64,000 bases of DNA from Podospora pseudoanserina (taxonomy: Eukaryota > Ascomycota > Sordariomycetes > Sordariales > Podosporaceae), in assembly GCF_035222485.1 (NCBI RefSeq), contig NC_085925.1, positions 2,108,001-2,172,000 of the forward strand, written 5' to 3'. Below are positions 46,533-57,992 of the stretch, piece by piece. The first letter of the stretch is position 1. Each line of letters begins with the position of its first letter. Position numbers and translations under genes: made by a program. The notes beneath the pieces were generated by a model. The model did not search any database. It was not told where the DNA came from and saw only the letters and a list, made by a program, of their open reading frames with translations.

Positions 46533-47562
46533 TGTGGGCGAGGGCAAAGGTGTGAATTTGTGCGAGTTCGATGAAGGTGGTTGAGCTTGGGGGTTGCTAT
46601 GGGGGTTTGAGTGGTAGTGGAGGTGAGTTGCTTCTGTGTGACTGTGTGTCTCTGGCTGTCTGTTCGATGGCTCAAGGTACCGAGGACCCAGGGTGTTTGT
46701 AGTAGAGGGAACGGTGTTGAGGACCTCGGCGTTTGAACTATCGAAAGTGGCTGAGTGCGTTTGACGCTATCATGGGTTGCGGGAGAGGCACGCATGCTGC
46801 TGAAAGCCGTACGGCAATTTATCAGATGATGCTTCATGAGCTTGTTGGTTGTTCAAAGACATGACACTTAACGTGAGAGTTCGGATATGGAACGGTCGCG
46901 GCCCCAACAGGCCAACGAGCTACGTAGCAGGCTGTTAAGACAAAGCTTCATATGGCTGCTAGGCACGGCACCTGCTTTGAAGGTTCGGGTATGGAACGCG
47001 TCTGTCTAGCCACACCGGTCTATGATTGAGAAGATACGAACTGATATACAAGGCCTGAGAGTGATGTTGTCGGAGTGGCAACCTGTAATCATTAAACCTT
47101 GCCGATCGAGGGGGGTTACTCGGTCAAACGCCATTACAAACACCAAAGCGGTTCTAGAACACGTACCACTTCAATGAGATGATAAATGTATTGCTATTGA
47201 AAGACCTAAACATCAACTAGATCCTTCCTTCCCATCTAACAAGGTTTCATCATTGCTTGGTGACGCATGACTTGGTCTCGGCGTGTAGCGGCAACTTCCC
47301 ATTCCCATACATTCAACTTCTTTATTACACATCGGCTCTCATTGACCTTTGCGTTGCAAAACTGCCTCGAGACTGCCCTTTTCCCAGCTGACCTTTCTGA
47401 TTCTGCAAAGTCCAGCATCAGCAGTTACTCGTCGTCCCACGAAGAACTCAAATAATCAACACAAAGGATGACCTGCGTAAACTTGGATAACCAGCACAAG
47501 CACGGATAACCAACACAAACACAGACAACCACACAAACCGCCTCTCCCGCTCATCAGCCAGT
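46533..47562. other. Intergenic region, 1 kb
   Basis: Between the broken coiled-coil gene and the end of the AA9 gene, with no recognised features. Confidence 0.5.
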
Positions 47563-48441
47563 CTAGCACTTGAACTATTTTTCCGTCAGTATCTCCAAGA
47601 TCATCTCCAAAAATTATGAAACAAAGGCAAAAAGACTTACCACTGCAGGTCCAGGAACCTGATAGTTGGCCATGCTACCGCTGTAGATCTATTCCCCACC
47701 CCAGCCGTGTCAGCATCTCCCCGATTCGAACCAATTCAGCAATAAAGACTCACGTTAACATTATACCCCGGATCAGTACTCTTGAAAGCCCCTGGAATCA
47801 ACGCCGTAGGACTCGGGTTCGTACTCCCCCCATTCGTGACCTTGACCTGCGCACAGCTAATGTAAAACTGCGGCGGCGCTCCCGGGTTGTGAAGACCGAG
47901 CTGCTGGATGCGGAGGAGGTACTCCCCGTCGGGGATGCATCTTGGGATATTCGAAGTGTACGAAACTAGGTATTCCCTTAATAAACCATCCCACCCTTTA
48001 TCACATCTCTACTCCCAAAAAAACATTAGGGGACTCACTCCTCATCGGCCAAGAATTCCCACTCGGTCCCCAATCATAAATCTTGAACCACTGCCCACTC
48101 CCGTCATAATCCTTGACCAAGCCCGGCGCCTTGCTCATGTACAACGACACCGGTCCGGCGTGGTAGACCGCCGTGTCGAGCGTGAAAGTGAACTCATCCC
48201 CAGCCTTCATGGTCACAGTCTCGGTCCCGTTGCTCAACTGCCCTCCGACATTGCACCGGAGATCGGTCGAGGAGAGGTCTGTGACAGGGCCGTTTTGGAG
48301 CCAGGCTGGGTTGGAGTTTTTGCGGACGTACTTCCAGGCGGCGTGCTTGGTGCCGCCGGAGGTAAATTGTTGGAAGATGTAGTGAGCCTGCACGCCGGTG
48401 GTGGCCAGCAAGGCTGTAGTAAGCGCAAGGATGGACTTCAT
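47563..48441 (-). CDS. AA9 lytic polysaccharide monooxygenase
   Basis: Secreted copper enzyme that oxidatively cleaves cellulose and related glycans. Four exons (48441-48039, 47965-47754, 47688-47641, 47574-47563) give 224 residues. A 19-residue signal peptide ending in VQA exposes His20 as the mature N-terminal residue of the histidine brace (HYIFQQF). The second brace histidine is H94 in [15 protein letters not shown]. The second-sphere/axial set H160, Q167 and Y169 (QFYISCAQ) is present, along with cysteines for the usual disulfides (C63, C144, C172). No cellulose-binding module or linker follows. The last exon is only 12 bases and encodes Phe-Lys-Cys-stop, completing the PGPAVFKC ending I expect for AA9 proteins. 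A TATA box lies about 125 bases upstream. Confidence 0.92.
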
Positions 48442-48567
48442 CTTGATGGGATTGAGTGGTGGTGGTGATACCGGGCTAAGACAAAAGAACTAGACTGACA
48501 AGAGACGGCACGGTAGTGGAAGCATAAGATGCAGGCGAGTTCTTGGAGGGGGGGGGGTTGAGTTGGG

Positions 48568-48573
48568 TTTATA
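48568..48573 (-). promoter_or_regulatory. TATA box of the AA9 gene
   Basis: TATAAA on the minus strand about 127 bases upstream of the AA9 ATG. Confidence 0.55.
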
Positions 48574-48591
48574 TCAATCAACACCGGCGCC

Positions 48592-48597
48592 CCCCGC
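48592..48597 (-). promoter_or_regulatory. Candidate CreA/CRE-1 carbon-repression site
   Basis: GCGGGG on the minus strand matches the SYGGRG consensus of the carbon catabolite repressor, just upstream of the AA9 TATA box. LPMO genes are commonly under this control, so the site is plausible, but a 6-base match in a GC-rich block could be chance. Confidence 0.35.
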
Positions 48598-49170
48598 CCC
48601 CCCCTCGGCTGCCTCTCACCGAGTTCCTTCGATGGTACTCCTTCCATGAGCTTCCCGGAATTCATCGCTTCTTGCTCCGTTGTGTGGTGGCTTGTGGGGT
48701 AGATACCCGCTGGAGGGTTAATTTGTATAAATTGAGTCTGGGGTTGGAGGGACGGGGGACTTGACTCCGTCGCGCGTTGCCGGATGAGGAAGTGTTCGGT
48801 CGTTCCAAAGCACTTTGGGAGGCCGAGAGGTAAATATGGTCGAATCAGGTTCTCGGACTGCAACAACAGGTCAAGGAAAGAAGTCCATTGTCGAGGGGTG
48901 ATTCGTCTTCCACCTATGGGGTTTAGTTGCCATGTTTCCTGTCGCCGTGTAAGTCGAGTCGCTTGTTTGGGAACGCAAGGGAGCAACGAGTGGAGCCGCA
49001 CTGTCTCATAATAGGTGAACTAGAACTGGACATTCGGTTTTCCCCCAAGGGAACAAAATTGCTTGGTGATGTTGTCGCGATGAATATGGCGTCGACTTTA
49101 CCAAAGGTGTACAAAATGTCTAACATATACTTTGTTTTTAGCCCACAAAATCATCAACCAACAACCGGAT

Positions 49171-49267
49171 GGCGAAGTGGCCGAGTGGTTAAGGCGCTGT
49201 GTTTAGGTAATCAGATTACCCGAAACCGCAGTGGGAAACCTCGCGAGTTCGAATCTCGTCTTCGTCA
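49171..49267 (+). tRNA. tRNA-Leu (anticodon UAG) with 18-base intron
   Basis: A complete class II cloverleaf. The 7-base acceptor stem GGCGAAG pairs with CTTCGTC (one G-U), the D arm is GCCGAGTGGTTAAGGC, and the T arm has GTTCGAATC. The anticodon stem CTGTG/CGCAG carries the loop TTTAGGC, the same loop as yeast tRNA-Leu(UAG). An 18-base intron (49208-49225) lies after position 37, the canonical site. The variable arm is short for leucine (about 11 bases). The discriminator base is A at 49267, as required for leucine. The T run expected as Pol III terminator is weak (cttttg and atttttg near 49270-49285). Confidence 0.88.
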
Positions 49268-49746
49268 ACTATCTTTTGTCATTTTTGCACCTGACACATA
49301 GCCACCGCCAAAAAAAGCCAAGGTAATAGTAAAGCTTCTGCTTTTTAGTGTACCAAACAACAAGTCAAAAAGAAATCCCTCTCGCTGCACGCAGAATGGT
49401 GAAAAGATATGGTTATACAGCTTTATTGACTGACAGGAATACAGCTAACGAGATACATTCATTATACAGCACACTAAAGATATTACAACAATCGTTCAAA
49501 ACACTCAACCCGAAGCAGCTCAAGATAACACCAGTACCAAAGAAAACCCAAACAGACGAAAAGATCAAGCGGGTGACAGCAAAGAAAGGTTCGTCGCGAT
49601 GACGTTGCCCACCCAACAAGCCCCAAGTCCAGCGCCCCTGTAACCCCTGAACCGAACCCATTTTCCCATCAACATCAATCACCATTAACCCTTCATCGAC
49701 CCATACACCATACCACTCATTACATCCAACCCATCATCAATCACAT
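49268..49746. other. Short intergenic region
   Basis: Between the tRNA and the stop of the NACHT gene. An 84-codon plus frame here is AT-rich and lysine-rich and lies in the likely 3' untranslated region of the NACHT gene, so I do not call it. Confidence 0.5.
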
Positions 49747-52700
49747 TCAGAACAACCACCACGACCGCCTGGCAACATTAACATGATCAACCCCACTCCA
49801 CCTCTTCCCCCCCTTCATCTCCACACTTCCCCCCTCCTGCTCCCCCCCACCAAAATACTTTGCAAACGAATCCCCATCCAACCTCCAATCCTTCTCTCTC
49901 GGACCAACATAAACCCCAATCAAATCATCCTGCTTCCCCTCCTTCCTCTCCCTCGCCCACGTCTCCGGCTTTGGCGCCTTCAACACACAGACATCCTTCT
50001 TGCTGTCACCCGCCGCTTTGAGCAGCCTCTGCTGCAAGAGCTCGCAAAGCGCGGTGAATTCTTGTTCGTGCTCATCCTTGACGAACCCGCCCTGTCGGTA
50101 GTAAGCCCGTCTCAACAATTCAAGCTGCCAGGTGGCCGTCTTGGCGAGGGTTTCCGGTTGGAGAGAAGGCTGTCCGCACAATTGAGGTTGCTGCTTCTTC
50201 TCCACATACGGCTGTCCACATGTCACGCCGCCGACCTGGGCCTTCTTCCCCTCAAGGTAGGGTTGGCCGCAGGTTGGTTGGGAGTATAACCTGACGGGGC
50301 GGGACTCGTCCTGATCGTAGTCGCGAAGGGCAGCCTCGATTTCGCGGAGGATTTGCTCGTGGATCGTCATGCACCGGTCTACACGCTGGTTGGTGGTGTA
50401 CAGCTCCGCCAGCATCCTCTGCATCTCGACAGTAACCGGGTCGAGAACGCCACGGGACCGACGGAGGTTGTAGCACATTGTCTCGCAGAGGTCGATGGCG
50501 GCAGGGACGTGTTTCGCGGCAACGTGAGCGTGAACCAACATCTTACCCACTGCCAGCACCCTTTCGGCGTTCCAGTTCTTTTGCACCTCGCGCGACTTCC
50601 AGAGCTTGAGGAGAAGGGACTCCAGCTCGACAAAATTCTGCTGGCTGCCAAGGAGTCTGACGATGCCGCTGATGTCCTCGTACTTGAGGCGGATGAGCTC
50701 AATGTTCTTGTCCTTGAGGATGGCGAACGCTTCCTTGGTCATCTCTCGTGAGAGGCGGAGGTATTCCTCCCAGAGTTTGGCGTCGTTGGGCCGAGGGACG
50801 TCGATGCCGGCCATGTACTCCGCCAGCTTGTAGGCGTAGTGCACACGGGTCAAGTCGCTGTAGTAGCCCTGCCTGTGGACAAAGTAGAAGGTGCACCGAG
50901 CCACTTCGAGTGCCTTCTTCCACTCGCCCACCTTGAGCAAAGAGGCGACCTTCTCGTTACCGGCTTTGCAAGCAACGGCGTCAAAGTCAATCTTCTTGAG
51001 ATCTTGCTGAAGGTAGGTGAGCACGGCGAGGTAATAGATGCGAGTGAAGTCGTCGTGGGTGGTGATGAAGCCTCCAAACTTGGTCTTGAAGATGTGGAAG
51101 AGCCTCTGGTCGAGGACAGCGCACATGTGCTCTTGCTTCTGCTCAATCCAGAAAGCGCGGAGCTTGGCGCCGTACTCGAGGACAAAGGTGGTCCTGCTGG
51201 TCTTGGACTCCGTCTCCCGCTTGTAGGCCTCGTAGAGGGTGATCTCACAAAGTGCCATGGCCATCAGATCGGTGAAGGTCAAGGCGTTGTTGTCGGTGAG
51301 GCTGTGCTGGAAGGCAAGGAGAAAAACGAGGGCGGTCTTGCTGATGGTCTTGTTGTACTTGACGACGATCTCGACGCTGCCCTCGAACTCATACCCGCCA
51401 AAGATGGCGAGGTGGCGGAGCTGTCGGACCAGCTTGAAGCCGTGCTGGATGATCTTGGCGGTGACAAAGATGGAGGAGAGGGTCACGGCGGCATAGTACA
51501 AGTCAGCAGACTTGCACTCTTTCTCGGAGATGATCTCAACGAAGGCGATTTGGAGCAGCTCCACGATCCTCACATGCGACTTCTCACCACCAAGCCTCAA
51601 GTAGAGAACGATAACATCCTTCAGCTTGAGCAATGTCTCCTGGTGCCAGCAGCCGAGCGTGAGCTTGAGGTGGAGGTACGCCTCATAACACAGCTCAATG
51701 GCCCTGTCAAGAGTGGTGGTTGTAGTGGCACCGCCAGAAGTGATGATCGTAACATAGACCTTTGAAAGGCGCTTCTTGACTGTGGTGACGGTCGTCTCCG
51801 TCTCTGTCACGGTGGTTGTCTTGGTGGTCTTGATCCGTGTGATGACCTCCTCGTAAATCGTGACAGCCTCATGGTGATGCTTGTGGTTCTTCTCGCAAAC
51901 CTTGGCCAAAGCAATCATTGCTGTGATGATGATGTAGGCTTCGGTCCCAAAACAGACTGTGACAACCTCACGAAACTTGACCGAGATCTCATAGAGAATG
52001 GACCACTCGACTTTGGCATGAAACTCCAGCACGTGCATGTAAGTCTCATAAACCAGAATGAGTGTCTCTTGCTCGAAGCGGATCTCCTTGTGGCAGTGGA
52101 CAATCGTCTCCCAGAGGACGCAGCAAATCTGCTGAAGCTCAGCCCATCGCTGTCTCTCCTTGTAGAAGTGGATCAGAATCACAGCAGCCTTGATGGCATC
52201 GTGATGGCAGTGTTTCCGGCCCTTGTTGAGGATGGCGACAATCTCAATGTAGATGTCATAGCCCTCCTTGCGTCCCAGAAGCATGTAGTGGGCTGCCAAG
52301 GAGTACATGATCTTGATGGTGAGACGATGAGTGTGGCCGAGGTGCTTGCGGTACTTGGCAAGAATCTCGATGAACAGCTCAATGATCTTCTCATGGCGGT
52401 GGTGCTCCTCGTAGAAGCAGATGAGCACGGCGAGAGACTCCTCGGTCCTCACATCTTCCATTTGAAGGGAGATCAAGCAAGCGCGGAAAATGCGCAAGTA
52501 GATGGCTTCAGCCTTCTCAAAGAGGTACTGACGGTGGTAGCAGACAGCAAGGCGTCTGGCAACCAAGATGCACTCTGTGACAAAGCGCTCCGACAGCTTG
52601 ATGGTGACCTCTGCGGTCAGGATAGCCTTCCAGGTGATCTCAAGCGACTGCGTGATGATGACCTCTGCCTTGGACCAGTGTCCAATCTTGATGTAGAGAT

Positions 52701-55700
52701 TAATGAGCGCCAAGCAAGACTTGAAGAACGCCTCATCCACCTTACCTCCTTTGCATCGCTCGTAGTGCGCGACAAAGACCTCCCGGATGATGGTCTCAGT
52801 GACCTCAGTCGTAGTTGTGGTTGTGGTCTTGGTGGTGGTCGTGGTCTCGGTGATCTCCTCGACAACCTCGGTGATGAGGATGGTAGTCTCGTGTGCATCC
52901 TTGTGGTCACACTTGCCCTTGCCCTTGAACCACCCCCAGACCTTTCCAAACACCGAGATGGCAATCTGAAGAAGACCACACGCCTTGAAAAGCACCCCAA
53001 TCTCCTTGAGAAGGACAATGATGGCCAACTCCTCAAACTTGCGGTGCTCATACTCCACCCACAAGCAGATGAGAATGTTTGAGGCCTCCTCATACCGACC
53101 AATTCTCCTGAGGAACTTGACATACTTGATAGCAATCTCGAGCTTGCTGATGTGCAGCTCAATGGTGGTGTGAACGCGGCAGAGCTCAGTGATGCGCCTC
53201 CAGAGACTGATGTAGGTTCTCTCGGCCCAGAACCACTCCTCCTGAGACTCGTAGAAGAAGGCCAACTGAATGAGGATCGAGATACACCGGTGGTCGTCGA
53301 CTCGGAAGCCGTCGGCGGTTTCGAGATACCAGCCAACGTATGAGCTGATTTCCTTCTCCTTGACCTGACCCTTGAACTCAATCTCCAAGCCGCCAATGTA
53401 TTCGGCCAGCTCTCTCGTCTTAGGGTGGTTCTTTCCAAAACGGCCAATGTAAATCTCCCAGATCTCCTTCTGAATGACTCTCGTCCGCGTGGTATCCTTG
53501 ATGTCAATGTACAGCTTGGCCAACACCTCGAGCCACCGGATAACAGTGTCGCTGGTGGCTCCGTGCTTGCCTTTGCAGATCTGGATCATGAGAATGATCA
53601 TCTCCTCACGCCATGTGACAATCTCTGTGCGCTCCGTGATGGTGATGGTCTCGGTATATTTGAGAAAGTAGTGTGTGCATGTTACAACAACAGAGCTGGA
53701 GGTGGAAAGGATAACCTTCCCAAGCGAGGCAGCTCTGTAAAAGAATTTGGCACCGGCCAATGCATCAGAAGCCTCAACATGGATATTGCCGAGGATGATG
53801 AAGGTCTGCAGGACACTGATGTGACGCTCGCCGAAGCAGGCCTCTTGAACCCTCAAAGAAAACTCATGGTGCTTGACGTGGACTGAGACGGGCTCGCCAT
53901 AGAGGTAAGCCGACCTCTCCAGCAGACCAAAGTGGCAAGAAGTTGGGAAGTACTCGACAAAATCCTTGCCCAAAACCAGGTCCCCATCAGCATAGAGGCT
54001 GGATGCCCGGAAGTGGGCTTGCCAGTGCCTGACGGCATAGTAAAGCAGGGAGTGTGACTTAAAGTACCCGTCCACAAATCCGTCATCAAGGCCTTCAAAA
54101 GAGGGCTCTGAGCCATCGGTAAGGCTGAGCTTCGAGTACAAGAGTAATGCCAAGGTCAGGTTCCGATGAGCATCTCGAACTGAGGGCAGTACCTTGCCAT
54201 CCAACAGGGTCTGCATGTAGGAGCGGATGGACTTGCTCTTGAAGTGAACACTGCCGTTTTGGATAACGACAATGTCTCCGCAGGTTGACCTGATGCGTGC
54301 CACGACATCGATGGGGCCTCCAAGCTGACAGGTCTTGGTCTCAATGCGCAAGAGCTCGCCCAACTCATTCACGCCGAGGGGTCTATCGGCAGCAAGAACA
54401 AATGCCAACAATGTCTGTGTGGTCTCATGCTTGAGGGAGATCTTCGACACAATCTTCTTGACGAGCTCGTCCAACGTGCCGTTGATGCCTTGGGCGGCCT
54501 TGACAAAGGCGTCAGGAGACTGTGTTGGCGCATCCTTGGCAAGCAGCCGCACGGCAATGTAAGCCCACAAGAACGAAGCCTTGGCCTTCTGTGTCAAGTC
54601 GTGGACTGTTTTCTCCTGAACCTCGGGACTCAGCTGAGTGAAGCCGGGAAACTTGGAGAAAGACTGGCGGAGGTAGCGCTTGATGTCACCATGGAGGTGC
54701 TGAGAGGTGATGGTGAAATGAGCGCATCCTTCGCTCAGATGTGAGATGGCACGCGACAAAGTAATGATGCGGACGTTCCTGTACTTGGCAACGCAAGTCC
54801 TGAGTTTGCCATGGAACTCAAGCGGGCTGATACTGCCAGTGACATCCTGGAAACCGTCGACAACGACGACCACGTTGGTGCGACGATCGTCGAGTGACCG
54901 CAGACCCGATTCCAGGGCGGCCCAGAGAGAAGTCTCGAGCTTGGAAGAGCTGCGGTGCTGGTCATACGACTCAAAAGCGCTCGTCAGCCGCTCGTACAGC
55001 CCGACATTGCCCACGTTCTTCTCAAGAAGCTGGAAGAGGATGCTCTTGAGGAAAGCAAGAGCTGTGCACCTGGAAGGGTAGTCATAGGCTAGAAGATTGG
55101 TCAGCTACCAGATCTTGTGTGGAAAGCAAGGCTCAAACTTACGGAAGCTGTAGGTAAGCGTAGTGTACTGTGTGTGATCCAAGGGTCTTTGAAGACGCTC
55201 CTTCATCCAACCGGCAAGAACTGTCTTGCCCGATCCAGCCTCACCAGTAATAGTCAAAGCCTTCTCCTTGCCCCTGAGAAAGTTGACAAGAGGTGTTTTG
55301 ACCCATTCACATGTGTCTTCGGCCCGCTTGATATTCTCAGACACTTGGTCGTAAAAGGCCCCTGTGGCAGACCGATCGTTCTGAAGCCGCCTGCGAACAG
55401 CATCGACACCAAGACTGTGAGTCCTGTTGCCCAACTTCAGCGACCACATCTTGGCAATGATGGAATCCCTCCTCCTCCAGATGCCAGCCACGTGCTGGCC
55501 AAATTCCGTCTCAAAGTTGATAACGACAGACTTGTGAGTGTTCTGTCCAAGGCTGCTGATCTTTTCTCTGTAAAGGATCGAGATCCGTCCAACCAGGTCA
55601 ACGAGGTCACAGTACAAATGAGCAAGGCTCTCCTTAACCTCCTGAGAGGCATAGAAGATATCTTGAATCTGGCTGACATTGGTGATCAGGATGGCAAGCT

Positions 55701-56476
55701 CGTAAAGTGCCTCAAAGGTTGGCACAAGGGCCTGAGCCTGCTGATGTCCGATCTGTGATAGTCATTAGCGTTTGACCAAAGCTGCACATGGAATGGCATA
55801 CCTCGAGAAGAATCTGAGTGCTTCCCAAAGCGGTGATGGAAGCCTGATGAGCTCCAAAGCAGAAGTCTCCGACATTGGCTCCGAGGCCCCAGAGTTGAAG
55901 CCCAAAGAACTGAGCGGATTTGAGAACGCGGTCCCAATCACTACCCCGACGGGGCATGTGGATAAGACGCTCATCGGAGATGTACGCAAGATAGGACTCG
56001 ATATCGACATGCTTGAAGTAAGTCTCAGTGTAGTCACCAAACTTGTAAATGCGTCTCCGGATCTCTTTGCTGGTCTCGAGAACGCGAGTCAACTGTATGG
56101 TGACGGTAGACAGTTGACTCTGGGCGACGGTTGAGGTCGCGGAAAATGTCTCGTCGGCGAGGGAGGCAGTTCTCTCCGAATCGCTGTGCTCGCCGTCCGA
56201 GATCGGTGTGACTTTCACAGTCATAGGAGCATCGAGAGGCTTGCTCTTGACTGTGAGTCCACTGACGGACTCTTGGAGTCCAGCGCGAATGGTGTCCATG
56301 GCTGAGCGGTTCGAAGTCTCTGCTGGTTCTTCGTCAATGGTGTCGGAAACAAAAGATGATGCTGAGCTGCGCTTCCGAAGTCTTTTGCCTGGAGCGGGTC
56401 AAGGTCAGAGACTGGCTGGGGTTGCGAGTAAAGAAAAGCCCGGCATACCTGCAAATGTTTTTCTCAACCCCAACAT
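49747..56476 (-). CDS. Giant NACHT/STAND (NLR-like) protein with helical/TPR-like repeats
   Basis: Fungal NLR-type signal-transducing ATPase, a class linked to non-self recognition and cell death; the ligand is unknown. Four exons (56476-56449, 56388-55802, 55752-55143, 55088-49747) give 2188 residues. The start is the ATG opening MLGLRKTFAG; its 28-base first exon joins in frame to KRLRKRSSASS. Residues 100-275 form a helical N-terminal domain of the kind found in front of fungal NACHT modules (SDWDRVLKSAQFFG, LGSTQILLEIGHQQAQAL). The P-loop GEAGSGKT is at 375-382 and Walker B VVVVVDGFQD at 481-490. From about residue 760 to the C-terminus are alpha-helical, TPR-like repeats. Two Thr/Lys/Glu-rich spacers interrupt them near residues 1154 and 1501. 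No transmembrane segment or classical effector domain was recognised. Confidence 0.88.
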
Positions 56477-57992
56477 AGTCGACGTTTATAGCATGGAAGA
56501 CGGCACTGCTAGAGGAAGCTAGCCAAGTTCTTGTGTAGTAGCCAACAACGCCAAGAAGGATGTCGGGTCAGTACCTGAGTGGCTGCCCAAGCATGAAAAA
56601 GGAGCGTATTGTGACTGAGCTTGACGCCTGAAGAGACTCTTCTGCGGTTTGCCGTGCTCCTGAAAGGGACACAGGAGAGGAGCTTGGGGGGTTGGGCAGC
56701 ATAGCATATGTAGTGGAAAGCAGCAACCGTCTCCTGAATCCAGACTTCCATGGACACAAGCCACCACAAGGCGTTTAGGGGCCACATTTGGAATCAGACC
56801 TCGCCTTGCCACTCTCGAGCTAGATTCTGGATCAAATGATCAGTATATTGTGTAGCTGAAGCGGGTGACAGTGGCTGCCGCGGTAGATGGAATCCGGAAA
56901 TGACAATTTGGCCGTGGGATATTCGTCCAGGCAGCCCAAATCAATGTAGCACAGACTCTCTGTATGATGTAGACGTCACAGACCATGTCCGTTATCAGAC
57001 GCATTTGGCCAATTGTTCGTGTCTATCGAGGTCGAGATCATTTGAAGTGGCGTCATGTCCAATCCCATGCTGTTGATAGCTTCTACGCTTCTGCAGGAAC
57101 AAATGTCCCGAGTCTTCAGCTTTCGTGGGGAAAATTCCCTGTCTGGCGATTCCAGCCTGCTGGTTCTCGATAGTCGTCGACTTTCAGGTGACAAAAGCCG
57201 TTCCCGCAAGCCACGTTCTAACCGTGTTCGGCCCGTCGACAGGGGTCTGCTGCAGGGGGACATCCGAAGACAGCGGGATAAAATCAATATCGATGTCTAG
57301 ACCTTTCCGACTGGCCTCAGGTGCAATGCGAACTGGTAACATCGGGCCAAGTTCCTGATAGGGATGCTAGCGTCGATCATTGACGAGCAGCTGAACTGGT
57401 CAAGCGCGCAGGCCGTGTTGATCACCCGCATCCCGCTCAGCACACAGCCCCACTGCCCACGCGAGGTCAAGGAGTCGCCTGAAACCTGTTTCGCAGACTC
57501 CTCTGAATGTCGAACGGCGACATGAAGCTGATTTTTATGATTCTTGTGATGTTTGAGGAGGCTGTACAGCTGAGACGACAGTCATGTCAGGAGAACATCT
57601 TGAAACAAGGAACTTGCAGGCTGAGATGGGATTGAATAGCACGAACCTCTGGTTGATGAGTCAGGGTAAGTGTTGGAGGGTCGAAGTTGGGATGGAATCA
57701 AATACCCTCAAGTTGAAGAAGACAAGAAAGAAAAAATCAACGAAAGAAATGCAGGTCTCTTCCTTCTAGAAGAAGTGGAGCAGTGCACGGCTGCAAACAC
57801 CTGACAATCTGCTCTGGATGACGAACGGGAGGCACGATGGAATATTCAATGTCAGATTTTGATTATTTACAGATTACCTAATAATTGATGTTGTTTCCTC
57901 ATCTCATCATCTCCCATATAAACTATCTACTTGTAAATATACATGCCAGGTTCTCGTTCCTCCCATCCCATCACCCTTTCTCCCCCAACAGC
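56477..57992. other. Intergenic region, 1.5 kb
   Basis: Promoter and leader of the NACHT gene (minus strand) plus the 3' region of the GMC oxidoreductase. No gene is recognised. Minus-strand frames at 56509-56812 overlap in three frames and look random. Confidence 0.55.

Larger units (their letters stand above)
48442..49170. other. AA9 promoter region
   Basis: Upstream of the AA9 LPMO start on the minus strand. It contains the TATA box and a GC-rich block (about 48585-48606) with CreA-like sites; no gene seen. Confidence 0.5.

Noticed and set aside
47720-47740. tRNA T-loop-like GATTCGAACC
   Set aside because: It lies in an intron of the AA9 gene with no acceptor or anticodon stem around it.
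50839-53082. Long plus-strand frames of 308 and 403 codons inside the NLR gene
   Set aside because: Antisense to the NACHT protein exon; composition is explained by its codon usage and no domain is recognisable.
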